In this document: positions 24,701 through 32,994 of the stretch, one piece after another
Position numbering within the stretch: position 1 is the stretch's first letter
How the letters are laid out: each line of letters starts with the position of its first letter
NCBI RefSeq assembly: GCF_015714715.1
Contig: NZ_WAHS01000001.1
Location: 434,001 to 498,000 of the forward strand
Source: Aestuariivirga litoralis
GTDB lineage: Bacteria > Pseudomonadota > Alphaproteobacteria > Rhizobiales > Aestuariivirgaceae
Reading direction: 5' to 3'
Length of the DNA stretch: 64,000 nt
Notes under the pieces: model-generated
The model's database searches: none
The model's input: the letters and a program-made list of their open reading frames with translations, nothing else
Told to the model about the DNA's origin: nothing
Translations under genes and position numbers: made by a program

Positions 24701-27700
24701 CCGGTGAAGGTAAAGCCGGTGACGCCACCGTTCGACTTCATGGTCAATGTCAGGGTCGGCAGCTTGGTTGCCGTGAACTGGCAATTGAAATCGGCACCCG
24801 GCACATTGTTGGCCGCCGGGATTGTCAAAGTGTTGGAAGCGAGCGAGATGAATGTCCCGGTGTTGCCGGTCATGCCGCTGTTGGCATCGGTGCAAACTAC
24901 CGCCGTGAGCGCGAAGCCTGAGGGGTTCGCCTGAGTGACAGTAATGGCTGTTCCCGGGTTGTAGGAATTGAGTGTGGTAAGTCCCGATGTGGGAGAAGGG
25001 GTGCTGGCTGCCGTTGTGGTGATGCTGGGGGGTGTCCCCGACAGATTTGTCTGGCTGTAGGTGAAGGCTCCGCCCATTCCGCCTAAAGTCTGCAGCTGCA
25101 TGACATAGTTTGGCATTTTGCTGGCTGTTGCCACGCAGGTGAGGGCCGCACCGGCAACCACATTGGCCGCAGGCAGTGTCACTGTGCCCGATGTATAGCT
25201 GCCGAAGGTGCCGGTATTGCCGGTCGCGGCCGCATTGGCGTCCGTACAGCTGAAGCCGGTTGTGAGCCATACGCCCGCCGGTCCGGAAGAACCCGTGATC
25301 ACGACGCTGGTGCCCATGGCCGAAATCATGATGCTGGCGGGGGAGGCCGGTGTGGCGGTGTTTGCCGCGGTCGTGGTGATCGGCGCAGGTGTCGAGGCCA
25401 AGTTGGAGCTTGAGTAGCTGAACGCGCCATAACCGCCGAGACTTTTCACCTGAAAGGCAAAGTTGGCGAATGCATCTGTCAGTTGGCAGATGAAATCTGC
25501 GCCCGCGACAACGTTGGCAGACGGCACGGTCAAGACGTTGCCGGTGAATGTTCCGAAACTTCCGGTATTGCCGGTGACGCTGCTGTTGGCGTCGGTACAT
25601 GTGGCTGTCATTAGCAAAGCGCTTGGTGGCGGCGTCTGTGTGATCGTGACGGCTGTTCCGATTGTGGAGACATTGATGGCGCTGGGCGATGCGGGGGTTG
25701 CCGTCGCGGCGGCTGTCGTGGTGATGTTGGCGGGTGCCGAGACGAGATTGGTTTGAGTGAAGCTGAAGGCGCCACCATAACCACCGGTGGTGGTGACTTG
25801 CAGTTTGAATGTAGGCGTCTTGGTATGGCGGTAGGTGCAGGCCAGAGTAGCTCCCGAGGCGACAGCCGTGCTGTCGAAAACCACCGTGCCTGCACCCGTG
25901 TTAGGCGTGTAGGTTCCTGAGCCCTGGCCGGTGCAGGTAATCGAGGTGATTGTATAGCCTGAGGGAATGGCATGGCTGATCGTCGTGGCTGTGGAAACGG
26001 CGCTGAGATACTGGGTCGCTCCTGCCACACCGGTGCCCGATGTCACCGTCGTGATCGTCTGGCTTGACCACCCATTGGTCCCGGTGAAGGTAAACCCGCC
26101 CACATTGCCTGTGCTCACTTCCGTCAGGGTGAGGGATGCCAGCTTCGTGTTGGTGAACATGCATTGGAAGTCGGCCCCGGCCACCACATTGGCTCCGGGG
26201 ATCGTCAGCTGGGTGCTGGAAACAGAAATGAACGTGCCGGTGTTACCGGTGACGGCGCTGTTGGAGTCGGTGCAGGTCACGCCGGTCAGGGCAAAGCCGG
26301 TGGCTGCGGTTTGGTTGACGGTTATGGCGGTGCCAAATCCATAGGAGAAAATGGTTGTCAGGCTGGTGGGTACAGCCGTGTTGGCGGCTGTCGTCGTGTA
26401 TGGGCCCAGGCCCATCGTGAGATTGGTCTGGCTATAATAAAACGGGCCGCCAAAGCCACCCACCGTTTGCATCTGGAAGGTAAAAGCCGGAACGCGCGTT
26501 TCTGTTGCGACGCAGGTGATTGTTGCTCCACCCACGACATTGGCAGCAGGAACGGTGACCATGTAGCCAATGAAAGTTCCGAAGCTGCCGGTGTTGCCGG
26601 TAATCGCCGCATTGGCGTCAGTGCATGTCAATGAGGTGTAATACCAGGCGCCTGCGCCCTGGTTATTGTTTGAAATCGTCACATCAGTGCCAGCCGTGGG
26701 GATGGCAACGGCAGCGGGCGAGACGGGGGTTGCCGTATTCACCGCCGTGGTGGTGATGCTCGGCGTGCTGGCAATGTTGGATGTGTAAAAAGTGAAGCTG
26801 GTGTAGCCGCCCAGGCTCTTGACCTGGAAAGCGACGCTTGCTGCGGTCTCTGTCAGAATGCAATTGAATGCCGCCCCAGCTACGACTTTGGCAGACGGCA
26901 CCGTAAGCACTGTTCCGGCAAAGCTACCGAAACTGCCGGTGTTGCCCGTCACGCCGCTGTTGGAATCCGTGCAGGTCACCGCTGTGAGTGCATAGCCCGA
27001 GGGTGCCGGTGTCGTCAGGGTAACGGCTGTGCCGATTGTGGTCACATTGACGACTGTCGGCGACACGGGAGCCGGTGTGCCCGACGTCACGGTTGTGACG
27101 GCACCTGGTGTTGAGGCAAGATTGGTACTGGCCGAGGGTGTGAAGGTTGATGTGCTGGCAAGTGATGTGACCTGTAGAGCGAAGGTGGGTGCCTTGGTGA
27201 ACGTGAAGACGCAGGTAATGGTGGAGCCTGCCACGACATTGCCCGATGCGAGGGTGAGAACGCCGGCGGAGAAGCTCCCGAAAGAGCCGGTGTTGCCGGT
27301 GAGAGATGCATTAGCATCGGTGCAACTGCCTCCCGTCGTGTAGTACCCGGTCGCTGGGCTGCCCGTGATTGTCGTTGCTGTGGCCATGGCCGAGATGATG
27401 TTTGCGGTAGGGCTGACCGGTGCGGCCGTGTTGATCGCGGTGGTCGTGGCGCTAGCTGGGGTGGAGTTCAAATTTGATTTTGTGAAGGTGAAGGGGCCAC
27501 CGAAGCCGCCGGCGGTCGTGGCCTGAACTCTTACCGTTGCCTGCGTGGCCGTTATCACGCAGGTGATATCTGCACCAGCACGCGCGTTGAGCGCAGGCAC
27601 TGTAAGCAATGTGGATGTTACTGTACCAAAGCTGCCGCTGTTGCCGCTCACCGCCGCATTGGAATCCGTGCAGGAGACGGAGGTTGGGCCGAGGCCGATC

Positions 27701-29931
27701 GTTGGAGCCAAGGTTAGGGTTGCCGCCGTGCTCACCGCGTTCATATTGATAGCAGTGGGAGAGGCTGGTGTTGCTGTGTTGGTGGCAATTGTGGAAATGG
27801 CAGACGGCGTCGATGCCAAATTGACGGGACTGCTGAATGTGATGCCCCCCGTTCCGTCAATGGTCGTCACCTGCACCTTGAATGTGGGCAGCCTGCTGTT
27901 GGTGAAAACGCAAGTGATATAGGAACCCGCCTTCACATTGCCTGCGGGGATTGTGCCCGTGAGCGTGGCGAAGCTGCCGAAACTGCCGGAGTTGCCCGTT
28001 ACAGCTCCATTCGCGTCGGTGCAGGTAAAGCCGGTCAGTACATAATTTGTCGTCGCCGACTCTGTCACTGTCACGGCTGTGCCCGCATTGCTCACATTGA
28101 TTGCAGTGGGGCTTGCCGGTGTTGCAGTATTGACGGCCGTGGTGGTGATCGAGCCCGGCGTGCTGGCGAGATTGCTGTTGCTGGCAAAGGAAAAGCTGGT
28201 GAAGCCACCCAGGGATATTTTCTGGAACAGCACAGAGGCTTTAGTTTCTGTCGCGACGCATGTGATGTTCGCGCCGTAGTCGGAATAGGCGGCAGGTAGT
28301 GTCAGCACCTGCCCGGAAACTGTACCGAAAGTTCCCGTGTTGCCGGTAATGGCACTGTTGGCGTCTGTGCAGCTCACTGCTGTCATGGCCCAGTTCGCTG
28401 TGGGTACCGGAATCGAGACCGTAGCATCCGTGGCAGCGGTCGTTACGTAGATGGCGGTGGGCGATACGGGGGCGGCAGTTCCGGCGGTGACGGTGGTGAT
28501 GACACCTGGCGTTGAGGCAAGGTTGCTGCTTGCTGAGGGGGTAAAGCTTGCCGTACCACCAATTGAAGTGACCTGCAGCTTGAAGGTTGGGGCCTTGTTA
28601 AGCGTTGCCGTACAGGCAATGTCATTGGCGGCGGCCGTGGCCGTTGTATTGAGCACCAGAGTGCCGGTCTGCACAGACGCCGATGGCGTCGGCTTGTAGG
28701 TCGGCGTCATCGATCCGGCGCCCATGCCGGTGCAGGAGGCAGCTGTGAACGTGTAGCCTACGGGGACTGAGACGCTGATTGTCGTGGCTGTTCCTGCGGC
28801 TGTCAGTACGTCCTGGGTACCCGCAACAGCCAAACCGGGAGTGGCGGTGGTGATGCTGTCACCGGCGTAGCCGTTGGTGCCGGTGAAGGTGAAAGTGCCG
28901 GTCGCACCGTTTGACACCACCGACATGGTGACTGTTGGCATGTGATACTGGACGACAATTTCGCCGTTGCCACCGGTGCTAAAGCATGAGCCCTGGCCGA
29001 TGCCCGACGTATACTGTGAATCCGCCGAACCACCGGGGCTGGCTGTGCCTGAACAAGCACCGCCGGCATAAGGGAAGTTACTGCCGTTGCTCAGGCTAGC
29101 GCTGGTGACGGAACCCGCCAAGAAGCCTGAACCGCCGCCGCCAGGGCCATTGGGATTGTTGCCGCTGTATTGGCAGTTGCCGCCGCCGCCGCCGAAATAC
29201 CCGCCGCCACCGCCGCCGCCGCCTTCAATGCCGGAGTTCAAGCCGTCGCCGCCGCCATCGCCACCATTGCCGACGGCACCGTCGGCCGGCTGCGCGAACG
29301 TGCCGCAGTTTTTGTTGGTTGAAGCCGCGCCGCCCGCAGATTGCGTGCCCCCGCGGCCTGAACGATCCGCGTTTCCATCTTGACCACCTGTGGTGCCACC
29401 GCCGCCGCCCGCGGCAGGGTTGCCTGCATCAGCTCCGGGCGAGGCGCCGCCGCCGCCGCCTGCCACCACCAAAGCGTTCGCCTGGGTATATGAGGTCGAA
29501 GAAAAAACGCCAGAATAGCCACCGCCGCTTGCCCCGCGATGATTGGAGCTCAGCGAACCACCGCCGGCGCCGCCCGAACCATAGGTTTGCGATGTGGAAT
29601 TGACCACACCGCCTTGGCCCACGACGATGCCCATGACCTGGCCGCCGGAAACGGTCAGGGTTCCCTTGCCGTAGCCGCCCGCGCCACCGCCGCTCTGATT
29701 GCTGTAAAAACTGCTGTTGGCGCCGCCGCCGGCTGCACCCCAAACACGGGTTTCAACCGAGGTGACGCCACTGGGGACAGTGAAAGACTGATTGCCGCCC
29801 GAATACGTGAAACGATAGCAGGTGTTGAACCCTGCAGTCGGGGTGCAAGCGACCTGTCCTGCAGTCGAAGGTTGTATTGTTGAGTAGAGGAGGAGGAAGG
29901 CGAAGGCGATGAGCCCTCCGCATCTGATCAT
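21721..29931 (-). CDS. Giant secreted repeat protein: Gly-rich head, ~20 prealbumin-like repeats, DUF11 tail
   Basis: 2736 residues. Residues 1-25 are a signal peptide ending in PSTAG. Residues ~30-330 form a glycine-rich domain (FTVPSGVTSVETRVWGAAGG followed by many G-runs), as in glycine-rich surface proteins. From ~331 to ~2635 come about 20 tandem units of 105-125 residues in two types (see repeat entry), each with two conserved cysteines. The last ~100 residues are a DUF11 domain (SKTVSPTGPVAVGQTLTYTY; SVTNTGNVTMTNITISDNHNG) ending abruptly at VVSQHDVDYLQ. No LPxTG, autotransporter barrel or RTX motif is seen, so it is probably secreted or loosely surface-attached, perhaps an adhesin or matrix protein. 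No dedicated secretion genes are adjacent. Confidence 0.8.
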   Translation of the reverse strand: MIRCGGLIAFAFLLLYSTIQPSTAGQVACTPTAGFNTCYRFTYSGGNQSFTVPSGVTSVETRVWGAAGGGANSSFYSNQSGGGAGGYGKGTLTVSGGQVMGIVVGQGGVVNSTSQTYGSGGAGGGSLSSNHRGASGGGYSGVFSSTSYTQANALVVAGGGGGASPGADAGNPAAGGGGGTTGGQDGNADRSGRGGTQSAGGAASTNKNCGTFAQPADGAVGNGGDGGGDGLNSGIEGGGGGGGGYFGGGGGNCQYSGNNPNGPGGGGSGFLAGSVTSASLSNGSNFPYAGGACSGTASPGGSADSQYTSGIGQGSCFSTGGNGEIVVQYHMPTVTMSVVSNGATGTFTFTGTNGYAGDSITTATPGLAVAGTQDVLTAAGTATTISVSVPVGYTFTAASCTGMGAGSMTPTYKPTPSASVQTGTLVLNTTATAAANDIACTATLNKAPTFKLQVTSIGGTASFTPSASSNLASTPGVITTVTAGTAAPVSPTAIYVTTAATDATVSIPVPTANWAMTAVSCTDANSAITGNTGTFGTVSGQVLTLPAAYSDYGANITCVATETKASVLFQKISLGGFTSFSFASNSNLASTPGSITTTAVNTATPASPTAINVSNAGTAVTVTESATTNYVLTGFTCTDANGAVTGNSGSFGSFATLTGTIPAGNVKAGSYITCVFTNSRLPTFKVQVTTIDGTGGITFSSPVNLASTPSAISTIATNTATPASPTAINMNAVSTAATLTLAPTIGLGPTSVSCTDSNAAVSGNSGSFGTVTSTLLTVPALNARAGADITCVITATQATVRVQATTAGGFGGPFTFTKSNLNSTPASATTTAINTAAPVSPTANIISAMATATTITGSPATGYYTTGGSCTDANASLTGNTGSFGSFSAGVLTLASGNVVAGSTITCVFTFTKAPTFALQVTSLASTSTFTPSASTNLASTPGAVTTVTSGTPAPVSPTVVNVTTIGTAVTLTTPAPSGYALTAVTCTDSNSGVTGNTGSFGSFAGTVLTVPSAKVVAGAAFNCILTETAASVAFQVKSLGGYTSFTFYTSNIASTPSITTTAVNTATPVSPAAVAIPTAGTDVTISNNNQGAGAWYYTSLTCTDANAAITGNTGSFGTFIGYMVTVPAANVVGGATITCVATETRVPAFTFQMQTVGGFGGPFYYSQTNLTMGLGPYTTTAANTAVPTSLTTIFSYGFGTAITVNQTAATGFALTGVTCTDSNSAVTGNTGTFISVSSTQLTIPGANVVAGADFQCMFTNTKLASLTLTEVSTGNVGGFTFTGTNGWSSQTITTVTSGTGVAGATQYLSAVSTATTISHAIPSGYTITSITCTGQGSGTYTPNTGAGTVVFDSTAVASGATLACTYRHTKTPTFKLQVTTTGGYGGAFSFTQTNLVSAPANITTTAAATATPASPSAINVSTIGTAVTITQTPPPSALLMTATCTDANSSVTGNTGSFGTFTGNVLTVPSANVVAGADFICQLTDAFANFAFQVKSLGGYGAFSYSSSNLASTPAPITTTAANTATPASPASIMISAMGTSVVITGSSGPAGVWLTTGFSCTDANAAATGNTGTFGSYTSGTVTLPAANVVAGAALTCVATASKMPNYVMQLQTLGGMGGAFTYSQTNLSGTPPSITTTAASTPSPTSGLTTLNSYNPGTAITVTQANPSGFALTAVVCTDANSGMTGNTGTFISLASNTLTIPAANNVPGADFNCQFTATKLPTLTLTMKSNGGVTGFTFTGTNGWTSQTITTVTPGTGVAGATQILSAVSTATTVTQTIPGAYQFASVSCTGLGSGTVTPTLASGAMIFNASATAAGNAIACTVTDDKTPTFKLQVSTTGGYGGPFSFAQTNLASAPGNITTTAAATATPASPTAINVSAFTTAVTVTATSPAGFDLNAVACTDANSSVTGNTGTFGSFASNVLTVASAKVVAGADFTCVLSSNKLATLTLTMKSNGGVTGFTFTGTNGWSSQTITTVTPGTGVAGATQTLSAVSTATTVTQTIPIAYQFSVLSCTGMGSGTATPTYASGAIALDALATAPGNAVACTVTDDKTPTFKVQVSTAGNFGGPFTFSAPANLASTPSSITTTAVNTATPASPTGINVTTIGTQVQLTQTPASGYTFGSVSCTDANSSVTGNTGSFGTVASNVLTVAASKVVAGADFTCALSDIKTPTFKLQVTTMGGYSGPFTFAQTNLASTPGNITTTAASTATPSSPTAINVATIGTAITVTGTGPAGFDLNAASCTDTNSSITGNTGTFGSIASGVMTLASANVVAGADFACVLTSNKLPTVTLTMKSNGSVTSFTFTGTNGWSSQTITTVTPGTGLAGATQTLTAASTASTITQGIPTGYQFSTVTCTGLGSGTVTPTYATGAMLFDASATAPGNAIACTVTDNKTPTFKLQLLTMAGFDGPFSFSQSNLAFTPANITTTSAGTATPSSPTLSKVLAIGTDVSLQQTPVAGYALTAASCTDANSAVTGNTGTFGTFAGNIVTVTAAKIVAGADITCVLTDFRSRLTLQKITLGGAGGAFTFSQTNLASTPASITTTAASTATPASPTPINVTTIGSAVTLSEAALGGWFVSAGSCTDANGAVTGNTGTLGTMSGNTLTLASANVKAGSDFTCIITDTKGAPGLTVSKTVSPTGPVAVGQTLTYTYSVTNTGNVTMTNITISDNHNGTGVFTGPYGETLTTSTSGVSNDATTNDGIWSALGPGDVVRFTATYVVSQHDVDYLQ
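22030..28938 (-). repeat. Tandem ~330-bp coding repeats (about 20 units, two types)
   Basis: Type A units (about 15) read roughly PTFKLQVTTxGGxxGPFxF - QTNLASTP - ITTTAAxTATPASPTAINV - SCTDANSxVTGNTGxFG - ADFTCVLTxxK. Type B units (5; numbers 1, 9, 13, 15 and 18 from the N-terminus) read TLTLTMKSNGGVTGFTFTGTNGW - SQTITTVTPGTGVAGATQ - SCTGxGSGTxTP - AIACTVTDDKT. Nearly every unit has one Cys in the middle and one near the end, suggesting an intradomain disulfide after secretion. Near-identical neighbouring units (13 and 15; 14 and 17) point to recent internal duplication. Unit boundaries are by eye. Confidence 0.75.
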
Positions 29932-30079
29932 TGCGCTTACGCGCGCCGTCAGAACCTCACTCCAATCAATTCAGACCCCCAAGTCTCGATGGAACGCACC
30001 CATGCCGGAACGATTCGTCCCGCAGCATTCTAGCAACCTGTTTGGGCAGAGAAACTGGTGTGGGGCTTGAGCTTACGGG

Positions 30080-31015
30080 CTAAAGTTCATCGTACCAATA
30101 GGCACCGGTCCAGGCCTTTTTGCCGGCATTGTCGATGACCGCCACCCGGAACCAGGGCGAGGCCTTGGTGAGGAGCCAGCCTTCCTTGGGTTCCAGCTTG
30201 CGCAGGTCCAAAGTGGCGCCGGTGATGGCGCGACCGGTTTTCACCACGGTGCGGGAATTGCCGCAGATCACGGTGATGGAATCCACCGGCGTGCAGGAAA
30301 CAATGATCTCCTTGCCATTGACCTCGACGCCGTGAATCTCAGGGCCTTGCGAGGCATAGAAATGCCCAGCTTTGAGGGCGGTGAGCAGCGCATCAGGATC
30401 GAGGCTCTCGGACTTCACATGCACCCAGCCGCCGAAATGATCCGGCGTTTTGAAATGCGCGTCATCGGTGGCGATGGCACTGAGGTGGCGGCCTTCATTG
30501 GTGAGCTGGTCGTAGAGATACCAGCCATAGCCCAGATCATTCTCAGTCTCGCAGCCGTGGTTATAGATTTCCACGGCATGGGCCATATCAAGTGCACGGC
30601 CATCTTCGATCGTGTAGCGCGACCAGGACGGATGCGCGATGGCAATGAAGGCCCCGGCATCACGCGCGCGGCGCGCGAGTTGCGGCCCTGTTTCGTCTTT
30701 GGTCGGCGGTTTGAAATCCAGCGGCAAGCCGGCGCAGACGATGTGCCACATCTCGCCCACGCTGGTGACGGGGGCGTGCAGCTCCACGCCCAGGATGGTG
30801 GTGAAATCATTGCCGCGGAATGAACGCGTGTCGGCAATCGGGAAGCCATAGATATCGAGATAGTGTTCCGACATCATCAGGAAGTCGTAGCCGACATTCT
30901 TGTAGGCGGCGACAACCTCTGCCAGCGGCAACTTGCCGTCTGACAGATTGGAATGGGTGTGGAGGTTGCCGCGCCAGAAACGGCCGGGGGTGGAGAAGGG
31001 CTTGAGGAGGGGCAT
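30080..31015 (-). CDS. PHP domain metal-dependent phosphoesterase (CehA/McbA-like)
   Basis: 311 residues. The PHP metal motifs are visible: RGNLHTHSNLSDGKLPLAE near residue 17, MMSEHYLDIYG near 48, FIAIAHPSWSRYT near 118 and ATDDAHF near 175. PHP proteins are Zn/Mn-dependent phosphoesterases; this group is annotated CehA/McbA-related hydrolases. The C-terminal ~90 residues form a beta-rich extension (GPEIHGVEVNGKEIIVSC...). The start codon overlaps the stop of the upstream kup gene (TGATG), so the two are translationally coupled. Substrate unknown. Confidence 0.83.
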   Translation of the reverse strand: MPLLKPFSTPGRFWRGNLHTHSNLSDGKLPLAEVVAAYKNVGYDFLMMSEHYLDIYGFPIADTRSFRGNDFTTILGVELHAPVTSVGEMWHIVCAGLPLDFKPPTKDETGPQLARRARDAGAFIAIAHPSWSRYTIEDGRALDMAHAVEIYNHGCETENDLGYGWYLYDQLTNEGRHLSAIATDDAHFKTPDHFGGWVHVKSESLDPDALLTALKAGHFYASQGPEIHGVEVNGKEIIVSCTPVDSITVICGNSRTVVKTGRAITGATLDLRKLEPKEGWLLTKASPWFRVAVIDNAGKKAWTGAYWYDEL

Positions 31016-32901
31016 CAGACACTCATTTGCATGCCAAGTTCCACCACGCGGTCGGGTGGAATCCGGAAGAAGTCTATAGCACGCGCCGATTGGTTGGCCA
31101 GCATGATGAAGATGCGCTGCTGCCAGAGCGGCATTTTCGCATGGGCAGATGTCTTGATGACGCGGCGGCCCAGGAAATACGAGGCCTGGCGCGGATCAAC
31201 CTCCAGCCCATGCGCTGCGCAGGCGCGCAAGGCGGCCCGCACGTCCGGCTGCTCCATATAGCCGAAGCGGGCTTCGACGATCCATGAGCCGAGCGGGCCC
31301 TGGGTGACGACCACGCGATCATCCTCCCAGCGCGGCTGCGGCATGGTCTTCACCGCGATGAAGATCAGCCGGTCATGCAGCACGCGGTTATGCTTCAGAT
31401 TGTGCATGAGGGCCGAGGGGGCAAATTTGTTATCTGTCTGCATGAAGACGGCAGCACCAGCCACACGGGCAGGTGGGTGGCGCTCCAGGCTTTCGAGCAC
31501 ACCCTTCAGCTCCAGCGTTTCACGCTGTAGCTTGGCGAGAAGCAGCCTGATGCCTTTGCGCCAGATCAGCATGGTCATGATGATGGCCAGGCCAATCAAG
31601 ATGGGCAGGTAGCCGCCATTGGCGATCTTCAACCCATTGGCGGCCAGGAAGGTGAATTCCAACAGGGAAATGAAGATGAGGGCGGAGACAAGAATCCAGC
31701 GCTTGTTGTGTTCGGCCTTCCAGAAATAGATGATGCCGAGCAGGGTGTTGACCAGCATGGCCACGTTGACGGCGATGCCGTAAGCCGAGGCCAGGCCATC
31801 CGAGCTCCGGAACACCAGCACGAGCATGATGACGCCGAACATCACCATCCAGTTGATCTGCGAGACATAGATCTGGCCGCTCTCGGTTTCCGATGTGTGG
31901 GTCACATTCATGCGCGGGATCAGGCCCAGCGCAATGGCCTGCTGGCCGATGGAAAAGGCACCGGTAATGACGGCCTGACTGGCAATCACGGTGACAACAG
32001 TGGTGAGGAGCACCAGCGGCACCAAGGCCCAGGACGGCGTCATCAGGAAGAACGGATTGGAGACGGCTTCGGGATGCGCCATCACGAAAGCACCCTGGCC
32101 CAGATAGTTCAGCGCAAGGCCGGGAAACACCACGGCAAGCCAAGCCAGACGGATCGGGTTTTTGCCCAGATGGCCCATGTCGGCATAGAGCGCTTCACCG
32201 CCGGTCACCGCGAGGAATACGCCGCCAGTGACCAGCAGAGCAAGGCCCGGCTGGCGCCACAGCATGTTGATGCCGTAGAGCGGGTTCAGCGCCTGAAACA
32301 CCGAGAGGTTATCGCTCAGGTGCCAGAGGCCGAGAGCGGCGAGAACCAGAAACCAGATGAAGGTGATGGGTGCAAAATATTTGGCCACCAGGTCAGTGCC
32401 CTTGAACTGGATGAGAAACAGCCCGACCAGAATGGCCAGCGTGAGCGGCAAGATGAAGGGTGTGAAGAGATCGGCATTAATGACTTGCAAGCCTTCGACG
32501 GCGGAGAGCACCGAGATCGCCGGTGTGATCATCGCATCACCGAAGAAGAAGGCGGCACCGATCATTCCGAGGGCCAGGATGTAGCCGCTCTTTTTGCCGA
32601 CGAGATTTTCGACGAGCACCACTTCCGAGAGGATGCCGCCTTCACCGTGATTATCGGCGCGCATGATGATGATCACATATTTCAAGGTGACGATCAGGAT
32701 TAGCGCCCAGATCAAAAGCGAGACCACGCCGTAAGTGGCAGACGCCACATCGACGCCAGCACCGGTGACTGGCTTCAGCGCCTCGCGCATGGTGTAGATC
32801 GGACTCGTTCCGATATCACCGAAGACCACGCCAATCGATGCGAAGGCGAGTTTGAGCTGCGGTTTTGAAAGCAATGACTGCTGCGCGGAGGTGGAAGACA
32901 T
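31015..32901 (-). CDS. kup: KUP family low-affinity potassium transporter, copy 1
   Basis: 628 residues: about twelve membrane spans (residues ~15-450) and a cytoplasmic C-terminal domain. Signature stretches are IGVVFGDIGTSPIYTMREAL (span 1), FFFGDAMITPAISVLSAVEGL and TGGEALYADMGHLGKNPIR. Kup proteins are proton-coupled potassium uptake systems of the inner membrane. The closest relative is the adjacent copy 2, same strand, 93 bp upstream; the two C-termini are nearly identical (PPDRVVELGMQ near the end). The downstream PHP gene is coupled by a 1-bp overlap. Confidence 0.96.
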   Translation of the reverse strand: MSSTSAQQSLLSKPQLKLAFASIGVVFGDIGTSPIYTMREALKPVTGAGVDVASATYGVVSLLIWALILIVTLKYVIIIMRADNHGEGGILSEVVLVENLVGKKSGYILALGMIGAAFFFGDAMITPAISVLSAVEGLQVINADLFTPFILPLTLAILVGLFLIQFKGTDLVAKYFAPITFIWFLVLAALGLWHLSDNLSVFQALNPLYGINMLWRQPGLALLVTGGVFLAVTGGEALYADMGHLGKNPIRLAWLAVVFPGLALNYLGQGAFVMAHPEAVSNPFFLMTPSWALVPLVLLTTVVTVIASQAVITGAFSIGQQAIALGLIPRMNVTHTSETESGQIYVSQINWMVMFGVIMLVLVFRSSDGLASAYGIAVNVAMLVNTLLGIIYFWKAEHNKRWILVSALIFISLLEFTFLAANGLKIANGGYLPILIGLAIIMTMLIWRKGIRLLLAKLQRETLELKGVLESLERHPPARVAGAAVFMQTDNKFAPSALMHNLKHNRVLHDRLIFIAVKTMPQPRWEDDRVVVTQGPLGSWIVEARFGYMEQPDVRAALRACAAHGLEVDPRQASYFLGRRVIKTSAHAKMPLWQQRIFIMLANQSARAIDFFRIPPDRVVELGMQMSV

Positions 32902-32994
32902 GGCTTAGGCTTTGCGTGGAGAATGGCGCATGAAGGGCGCGATTTAAACTCTTAGACGTAGAGGGGCCAGTAAAGTTTCCGTAAAGTTTTTGCG

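Noticed and set aside
22030-28938. CRISPR array
   Set aside because: The ~330-bp repeats are in-frame protein repeats, far longer than CRISPR repeats, and no cas genes are present.
21898-29883. Many plus-strand frames of 60-170 codons opposite the giant repeat gene
   Set aside because: They repeat with the same period as the giant gene and look alike because the repeats do; none has a Shine-Dalgarno or recognised domain.
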